From: Angiostrongylus vasorum
Lineage: Eukaryota > Nematoda > Chromadorea > Rhabditida > Metastrongylidae
Assembly: GCA_018806985.1 (NCBI GenBank)
Contig: JADANN010000389.1
Coordinates: 1,240,001-1,304,000 of the forward strand
Direction of reading: 5' to 3'
Length of the DNA stretch: 64,000 nucleotides
Part shown: positions 57,738 through 64,000 of the stretch, in pieces
How positions within the stretch are numbered: position 1 is the first letter of the stretch
Layout: each line of letters opens with the position of its first letter
Translations under genes and position numbers: made by a program
The notes under the pieces: generated by a model
What the model saw: only the letters and a program-made list of their open reading frames with translations
The model's database searches: none
Told to the model about the DNA's origin: nothing

Positions 57738-59153
57738 ATGGTATGTGAACGGCCGACATCATTTTCCTGCAGTCTGTTAGATTTTTGTTTTAAAGTGAAT
57801 GGTTTCAGCTGTTTTTTTCCTTCTTTAAGTCACTTGTTGGTCAAGATGTGGTTGTAGAACTGAAGAACGATTTAAGGTATGTGGACCACGCATTTCATTT
57901 GTGCTTTGCTGTCTTGAGATGCTCTTTTCTTTTCTTCTCTTTTTTCTTTTTTTTCTTGGAAAGGTGTACTATTTCTTACACACTTATATTCACCAAGGAT
58001 TTCATTGGCGTAGAAGTGGGATTCTGCATGCTGTTTCTTTTTTAGTATTTGTGGAACTTTGCATTCGGTGGACCAGTATCTCAATATGAAGCTGACCGAT
58101 ATTTCTGTATCGGAACCTGAGAAGTTTCCTCAAATGCATGCTGTGAAGAACTGTTTTATTCGCGGTTCTGTTGTAAGGTAAGGTAGTTCAATGTACTAAT
58201 TGTCGATTGCTGTGCAGTGGAGTTCATCAGGATAACTTGAACTGCAGAATCATACGTTTTCATTTGAAAGATTAGTTAAGAGTAAACTTGTGCTACAGCA
58301 GAACCCACCAAGCTACCTATGGGTGCTTTGGCGTCATAAACAGTGAAAAATGTCATTGTACTAAAAATAACTTGTTTTTTTTATGTTCGTTCGAGAAACA
58401 GCGTTCTGGGCAATTCTGGTTCACTGGGACAAATGAGTGAACGGAGAGCACAGTGGTAGCGGTGCTCGTCATCACGAGCGCGGTGCTGATTCCATCCCAC
58501 TCCAAGCTCACCAAGCCTGTCATACCTCCGGGGTCAGAAAATTGGCACCGGACTTGTCTGGGAAAAAGAAAATCACTCTCTGTCATCCAGTTGGGGACCG
58601 TCTAGCCCGGCTATCTCAGGACTCTAGGAAGACTCGACTCGACCACCGTTGTACGACGTTCAATGAATGTCCTCAAGCGGTAGCCGAAGCCACACGTAAA
58701 AGTTGAAAGACCCTTAGTGGACGATAGATGCGAGGATATTAATCGAATATGAGAAGTGCAGGGATCCGCACAGTAGATGTGAAAGGAGGTCGTATAAAAT
58801 AAAAAATGTTGAGACAAATGAAGCTTACCGGCACCTGCGATAATGAGACAAGCTTACAAGTATTAGAAGAGATGAGTACATTGAAAACATTTCACTGAAT
58901 TGCAGTGCTGTAGTGTCACTATAATCCATTAAACTTTAGTAGGATAAGCTAGATGCTATGGAGAGACCACATCATGTTGTTCTGTTTTGAATTTTGAACC
59001 ACTTTTTAGCTGTGCTTTTTTTCTCAGTGATGTCTCTATTCTGTGGTTTCTATAGTGGTTTTCAGATATGTTCAATTACCTGCCGACCGAGTCGACACAC
59101 AACTGCTGCAAGATGCATCCAGGAAAGAGGCAGCGGCTCAATCTAGGAAGTGA
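57738..59153 (+). CDS. LSM2: LSM2 (U6 snRNA-associated Sm-like protein 2)
   Basis: Four coding exons: 57738-57740 (the ATG alone), 57809-57876, 58046-58177 and 59066-59153, 96 residues against 95 in human. LSM2 is a ring subunit of the LSM2-8 complex on U6 snRNA and of LSM1-7 in cytoplasmic mRNA decay. Sm motif 1 is LFFSFFKSLVGQDVVVELKN plus ICGTLHSVDQYLNMKLTD; Sm motif 2 is NCFIRGSVVRYVQLP, followed by the LSM2 tail VDTQLLQDASRKEA. The upstream ATG is followed directly by a GTATGTG donor, and exon 2 opens with CTG for the conserved leucine at position 2, so splicing restores the ML start of the family. Intron 3 holds a partial SINE-A and repeat D. A poly(A) signal lies 109 bp after the stop. 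Confidence 0.93.
58438..58562 (+). repeat. SINE-A copy, 5' half only, in LSM2 intron 3
   Basis: GAGAGCACAGTGGTAGCGG head to GACTTGTCTGGGA, then switches to repeat D. Confidence 0.65.
58595..58800 (+). repeat. repeat D copy
   Basis: Shares the order CACACGTAAAAGTTGAAGAC-like, CTTAGTGGACGATAGATG, AGAAGTGCAGGGATCCG and GTCGTATAAAATA with 59500-59715. Family unknown. Confidence 0.5.
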
Positions 59154-59159
59154 TGAATT

Positions 59160-60110
59160 AAAAACTTCTAATTCTCTGATCTCTAATCACAGTTGTTGAT
59201 TTCGTATTCAAATTGTTATCTATCGGATATTTGTTCGTAGCAAAATTTCAGCACATTTTGAAATAAAAACTGCGCCTAACAAAGATCTATTCTTGTAAAA
59301 AGTTTTTCCCTCGTGCGATGTTGTATTGACAAAGTGGCAAAGAAGCATAATGCCTAGAGACATCATGCACTGCACGTGCTACAGCTACTTAACGGTTCGA
59401 ACTCCTACTGGCTAATTAGGCACCGTCCCCAGGTTCGTCAAATTAGTTGTAGAACTATCTATAAAATGTCTGATCTACAAACGGTGACTGGTTGGGGCGA
59501 AAACTTGGATAGGACCTAATACAGCTATCCCAGGGTTCAATACGTAGAATGGAATCGTCGAGTATTCAATGACATTAATGAAGAAGAGAAAGCCCTGAAG
59601 TGACAGCTGGACTCACGCATAAGTAGAAGACCTTCGTGGACGATTGATGGAAGACAACCGAATGACGGAAGTGCTAGGATTCGTAATAATTGGAGTTAAT
59701 TCGTACAAATAAAGTATTGATAGGTGATTTGAAGTCTCGCTTTCCAGGTCATGTTCGAAACTAGATGTAGATAGATTCTTGTCGTGTTGGTCTACTTGTC
59801 ATGTACACTTGTGCGCTCTTTCTTTCCTAACATTGTAGTACCCTTTGCATGAGCCATCTTTCTAATTTTTCGAAACTTAAGCAGATCATCAATGGTCCCT
59901 TATTGAGTTAACAGGTCCGTTAAATGCCGTAGTGATTGGTCGCAGCCACAGATAAGAAGTTTCCACAGGGGTGGTACTGACGTTCGCGATCAGCGGGAAG
60001 GCACTAAAGTCCGTTGGTTGCGCTGGAGGTCGAAAGGAAGATGGACTTCATGCAGTCACCGCTGCTGTCTACTTACAAAAGATTTCATTCCAGATCTCAA
60101 TTTGTAATTC
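59160..60110. other. intergenic between LSM2 and the unrecognised gene; repeat D at 59500-59715
   Basis: A second repeat D copy carries CGCATAAGTAGAAGACCTTC, CGTGGACGATTGATGG, GGAAGTGCTAGGATTCG and ends TCGTACAAATAAAG. The 5' exons of the gene at 60114 may also lie here but none was identified. Confidence 0.4.
59262..59267 (+). terminator. poly(A) signal of LSM2
   Basis: AATAAA 109 bp after the LSM2 stop codon. Confidence 0.6.
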
Positions 60111-60113
60111 CAG

Positions 60114-62221
60114 GTGAAGTTCGTTAAACGTTCTCTTAAGGGTAATCTGAACGTCGAAGTCGTTGATGAAGGACTGATCGTTTTTTTGTAAGTTCTATAG
60201 GTTCATGTAGAATGCCTCATCTTCATATTTGTTGCAGAGATAAACACAAGAAAAATATCGAGGCTAATACATTTTCAAATCTTGCCGACAAAGCTGCAAA
60301 CCACTGCACAGGTGTTTCAGACGCACTCATTTGCAGAACCAGTTTTGTGCGTCATGTTTCACGAACAGACATACTTTTATACTTAGATACTTGGATGGCC
60401 CGTCATCACTGGTTATACAGGCCACAGCATAATATCCACTTTTTTCGTAATCTTGCTGGTTTAGCCACTGTGCTCCCCTGGAGTCCCGAAGTCAACCAGG
60501 CCAAAGTCTGCCTCAGGTCGTCACCACCACAGGCAGTCGTCATCGTTGTGGGTCAGAGGGAGATTTGCCACCATGCGAGTATTTGATACCAGCATGGTGA
60601 CGGACTCTGGTATTGGTTTACTTTAGCTGGGCTTCCTGATAGAAACGCCATATTCTTTCTCAGCTTGGGAGACCCTGCTAGAGGGATGAATCCCCTCGCT
60701 GTACATCGCACCCCGACACTCACGAACACCGCCCAGCCACGGTGAGGCGGTAAGTCGTTGGGACGATGAACAGACATAGCAGGTCATATGTATTGTTGAA
60801 CATGACTTCTTTGCTATACTTCCTAAATTAAGTCAATAGCTTCTCTAACACTGTCGTTGTGTCAGGTGTAGCTCGTGAAAAGCTGTAAAGAAAAAAACAC
60901 ATAGAGATTTGCAAGAAATCACTTTTTGGACAAGCTTACTCATTCCATCGAGTAGTTTGGCAAGAGATTTCGTGCAACAGCTAATATTTAATGAACCGAA
61001 TCGGACGTTTAGAGTTGGAAAGATGTGGATCTGATTTATCTCCAACATCAAGCTATGACATTGTCGAACATTGAAGCACTATGTACGGATCTGGAAAAAT
61101 TCTGCAGGGAGGAATAAAAGGGTAGTGATAAAACGTTTGGTGTTGATCAATCTGTGAGGGCTGCGTCATGTACCCGACTTCATCAAGGTGATTCGCAGAA
61201 GTGATTGAACACATATCTCCCATATACAATGATTTACGATGGTTTACCAATGGAACAAGTCAGTATTGCCTCCAAGACAAGTCTGGTACTGAGCAGAACC
61301 TGGAAAGTACGTTGTGGTCTCGCACCCGATCCCCACATTTCGAGATTCGGGTGGAACAAATGGGCGGAGAGGAAGATCATTCATGGATTCCACTCTAATC
61401 TTGATAGCGACGGATACTCTTTCAACGGTATTGTCTTCAGAATTCCGGCATTTTATCTAGTAGATTGATTATTCCAGCTTTCTTTTGTCTCTGAACACGA
61501 GCATCCGAATAAGCCATCTTCGGTTCCTATTCAGTACATGGATTTGGCTTCTCACTCGTCTATCAAAACGCAAGGTAATCAGTTAATGGAAGTTTAATCG
61601 TGTTGTTTTCAAATAAAGGGCTATCTGTGTGACACTAACACCCATCGTTTGTTCGCTTCCGAGCTCGTTAACCTCACTACCTAAAAAACTGACAAGGCAG
61701 TAGATGAAGGAAAATTATGAAGACACAGAGAGTTTTAAAGTGCGTTCAGTTTAAGTCTAGTAAGTCCAATATTTGTGAGGGCAATGAAGACCCCGGTTAA
61801 TAGTACCCCATCCAATGCGTGCATAAAATCGACGTAATTGCCGAGATGACTGGCGTATCATCGGAGTAAAATATGGCACTCCATCTTACCTTCTCAAGCT
61901 TGAAAAAAACGCCTTCGATGCTGTAGAAATATCGTTGATTTAAGGTATGTGTTCTTACCTTCTGTACTTCGGTACTTTACCTGGCTTAACCTAATGCCTC
62001 AGAAAGTCGGATGCTTCTGAGGGGTAGATGAGAGTACGTTCATTGTTTTCGAATGCATTAGTGAGAACACAATGCTAGTATTTTTCCGTTTACGTAGAGA
62101 GCCAATCCAATGTTCCGACATATGCCGACTATTCGAGGACGGGGTGGACACAAAAGAGCGGAAAAAAAGAACGACACGAGACCAGTCACTTTCCAACAAT
62201 GCTCAGAAAAACGGCAAATGG
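60114..62221 (+). CDS. unrecognised gene, internal exons (incomplete at both ends)
   Basis: Five exons with mutually consistent phases: 60114-60187, 60238-60311, 61297-61427, 61478-61574 and, less surely, 62098-62221. All have AG acceptors and GT donors and stay open when joined. The protein reads VKFVKRSLKGNLNVEVVDEG, then FLDKHKKNIEANTFSNLAD, then GKYVVVSHPIPTFRDSGGTN, a hydrophobic STLILIATDTLS segment, EHEHPNKPSSVPIQYMDLAS and a basic, serine-rich end (SQSNVPTYADYSRTGW). The first block could be part of a beta-rich domain (a PTB-like domain was considered), but I do not recognise the family and give no function. I found neither a start nor a stop. The third exon begins only a few bases after a truncated SINE-A. 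A complete repeat B lies in the intron between exons 2 and 3. Confidence 0.5.
60382..60775 (+). repeat. repeat B copy, full length
   Basis: From TACTTAGATACTTGGATGGC to GGTGAGGCGGTAAGTCGTTG, in the intron between exons 2 and 3 of the unrecognised gene. Confidence 0.82.
61125..61290 (-). repeat. SINE-A copy, 3' part only, ending next to a splice acceptor
   Basis: From AAACGTTTGGTGTTGATCAA to GACAAGTCTGGTAC on the plus strand, then TGAGCAG and the exon starting at 61297. The tRNA-like head is absent. Confidence 0.7.
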
Positions 62222-62224
62222 GTG

Positions 62225-62635
62225 ATTTGCGGAAATACAATGCCACACAAATTTCTCGTAGGAAACACATGTTCGGATTGCAGAACTTTTTTTCACTCAT
62301 TTCGTTTGCTCGCACTCTTATCTGAGAATGTCTTCGGATTAGGTGTCGGTTGAGCAGCTGTTGAGGGCTTTTTTCGTCTTCGTCATCACGAATGCCGTTG
62401 AATGATGATCGATTCCATTCTTCACAGAGTTTTGGAAAAACTGTATTAGGGTGTTCTTAGTTCTTCACCATAGGTAGCCTTCAGCATGTGTGGGTCGAAA
62501 GGAGCTCCTATACAAGTCTGGTGCCACCATTCCGAACCAACGGAGATGAGAGGTCTAGCTATTCCGGTGCTGGTCAAACCACTGACCGTGCGCGTATTAT
62601 TGAACTGTGCCTTTAACCGTTGCGGTTCCCATGCC
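62225..62635. other. nothing assigned
   Basis: No further exon of the upstream gene was recognised. A TACAAGTCTGGTGCCACC at about 62512 is a faint SINE-A-like piece. Confidence 0.3.
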
Positions 62636-62707
62636 CTATTATATTAGTATTATTGCCATCATTATTATTGATATTTTTTATCATTATTATTACTATAATT
62701 ATTCTTC
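62636..62707. repeat. TTA-rich trinucleotide repeat
   Basis: ATTATTATTGATATTTTT-like runs immediately before a repeat B copy. Confidence 0.85.
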
Positions 62708-63095
62708 CTAACGGTTTACCGCCTCATGGTGGCTGGGAGGTGTGTTCCTGGGTGTTGGGCCGCGATGTACAGCGGGAGAATTCATCCCCCCGACAAGGTC
62801 TCTTAAGCTGAGAATTAGTCCGGCTTTTCCACTAGGAAGCCCAGCTAAGAGTAAACCAGTACCAGGATCCGTCACCCTCTTGGTACCAAACTAGTCGCAT
62901 GGTGGCAAATCTCCCTCTGGTCCACAAGGGCTGCGACTGCCTGTGGTTGCGACGACTTGGGGGCAGACTTTGGCCTGGCTGACCTCGAGACTCCGGTGAA
63001 CCACAATGGCTAAACCTGCAAAACTCCGAAAAATTGGAGACTATGCTGGGCAGCGTATAACCAGTGAGGACGGGCTATCCAAGTATCCAAGTAAG
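62708..63095 (-). repeat. repeat B copy, full length
   Basis: From CCTAACGGTTTACCGCCTCA to TATCCAAGTAAGTAAGTA on the plus strand. Confidence 0.82.
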
Positions 63096-63175
63096 TAAGT
63101 ATTATTGCTACTGCTATTACTATTGCTGTTGTTATTGTTACCGTTGTTATTACTATTACTGTTACTAATATCACT
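63096..63175. repeat. ATT/GTT trinucleotide repeat
   Basis: ATTACTATTGCTGTTGTTAT-type triplets. Together with the run at 62636 it brackets the repeat B copy. Confidence 0.85.
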
Positions 63176-63585
63176 TTGCAAAGTAATTTTTATTGTGTGG
63201 GAAAGAAACCGCAGTACTAGTGAGCACTGGAGAGCACGAGGCGAATGATTGCGTGTCCGGGAGCGGCAGACGTGTCATCTCGGCGACGTCAGCAGCTGTT
63301 GTTCTCGTCAGTGCGCTATGTGTTTGAGATATGCTTCTGCTCATTCACCTACCTGTGTTCTCAACGTATTCGTGACTGTTAACGGAATTGCTCTTATTTT
63401 TTTGCACGATCATTTCTCGCTATCTTTTTTTGCTTTTTTTGTCGACATTTTTTGACTGGGTTACTGTTTATGGCATGTTTAAGACTCTTTGTTTACGAAA
63501 AATCCCAAGGGTGAATTTGGCTGTTAAGTTAGAATTCTGTAAGATTTAGTTCGAGATGCTCCAATGCAGTTAAACGACTGGAGTT
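63176..63585. other. no gene recognised
   Basis: Nothing recognised. Confidence 0.35.
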
Positions 63586-63589
63586 TTAA

Positions 63590-63720
63590 ATATTCTAACC
63601 TCACTTCACTGGTATATACGTGAGCTTTTAAAGCGCTAAGCCGCAAAGCTGTGTGCCCAGTCGCCAGATGAGTAATAAAATGGTAGTCATGTGCTAAAGC
63701 CGACTGCACAACTTTCAAGG
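63590..63720 (-). pseudogene. possible ghost of RGP1 exon 3
   Basis: The plus-strand string CCTCACTTCACTGGTATATA then CGTGAGCTT lines up with CCTCACCTCACCGGTATATG then CATGAGCTT at the 3' end of RGP1 exon 3, including the donor. Further along, CGCCAGATGAG and GGTAGTCATG line up with CACCAAATGAC and GGCAAGTCATG. About 20 to 25 bp is missing and the frame is lost. Aligned by eye only. Confidence 0.35.
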
Positions 63721-63724
63721 ACTG

Positions 63725-64000
63725 GGCTCACTGTATCCACTGCGTCTGTTCGACGTATGCCATATGCTTATACAAAATTTCTTCTCCTTTCAACATGAAC
63801 GAAATCATGCCCACGACCGTAGTTGTGCTTGCATGTATGCCGACTGCAGCTGTCAGTTTTGCTAAAATCCTGCGTCAAAGTGACGGGACCCGCGGACGGT
63901 TCCCGATCCCCTCCAACGAACTAACTCCATATTTGCCTGACCAAGCTCCATGAGTAGGCCCACGCGTCACGGCAATGCATGACGAGTTAGCCGTGGGATG
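63725..64000. other. window end, nothing assigned
   Basis: A 52-codon plus frame from about 63795 (MNEIMPTTVVVLACMPTAAV) has no recognised family. Confidence 0.25.

Noticed and set aside
1..64000. A bacterial or viral gene cluster
   Set aside because: All recognised genes are spliced eukaryotic nuclear genes; no ribosome binding sites, phage or plasmid genes were seen.

Overview
The window is nuclear DNA from a nematode, most likely a clade V rhabditid or strongylid. The evidence is many small exons joined by GT...AG introns ending in a TTTTCAG-like acceptor, start codons sitting just after AG acceptors (the pattern expected of spliced-leader addition), closely spaced gene pairs, and proteins that read like worm versions of conserved eukaryotic genes. 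There is no bacterial gene organisation, so I rebuilt the genes by hand from exons and checked that the intron phase agrees at each junction. The species-level guess (hookworm-like) is inference from the overall look only.

Layout. Positions 1 to about 32,600 are gene-poor. I found no conserved gene there, only interspersed repeats: a tRNA-derived SINE (called SINE-A here), a second SINE set with a shared tail (SINE-C), an unnamed repeat of about 400 bp (repeat B), two Penelope-like GIY-YIG remnants (one folded into a large palindrome) and two decayed mariner-type transposases. From about 32,600 to the end the window is gene-dense: Elongin B (32668-33517, +), UTP25/DEF (33844-42365, +, 13 exons), an unrecognised cysteine-rich gene (45265-47047, +, 5' end not found), an ATOX1-type copper chaperone (47433-47630, -, 5' exon not found), CDK2AP/DOC-1 (49335-50744, +), DPH7/WDR85 (50792-53580, +), RGP1 (53702-57402, -, nine exons), LSM2 (57738-59153, +) and an unrecognised gene (60114 to at least 62221, +, incomplete at both ends). 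Repeats in this half sit almost entirely in introns.

The conserved genes are housekeeping genes for different processes: transcription elongation and ubiquitin ligase assembly (Elongin B), 18S rRNA processing (UTP25), copper delivery (ATOX1), chromatin and cell cycle (CDK2AP), diphthamide synthesis on eEF2 (DPH7), Golgi Rab6 activation (RGP1), and U6 snRNP and mRNA decay (LSM2). CDK2AP and DPH7 lie about 47 bp apart on the same strand, as in a worm operon. DPH7 and RGP1 converge with poly(A) signals only a few bases apart. RGP1 and LSM2 diverge from a 335 bp shared upstream region.

The most unusual signals are: recurrent Penelope-type palindromes carrying a hammerhead-like core (CTGAnGA, short hairpin, GAAAC, GTC); head-to-head fold-back pairs of the tRNA-like SINE; a 50 bp tandem duplication that doubles a 3' splice site in RGP1; an LSM2 gene whose first coding exon is only the ATG; a SINE ending about 7 bases before a splice acceptor; and an apparent ghost copy of RGP1 exon 3 near 63.6 kb.
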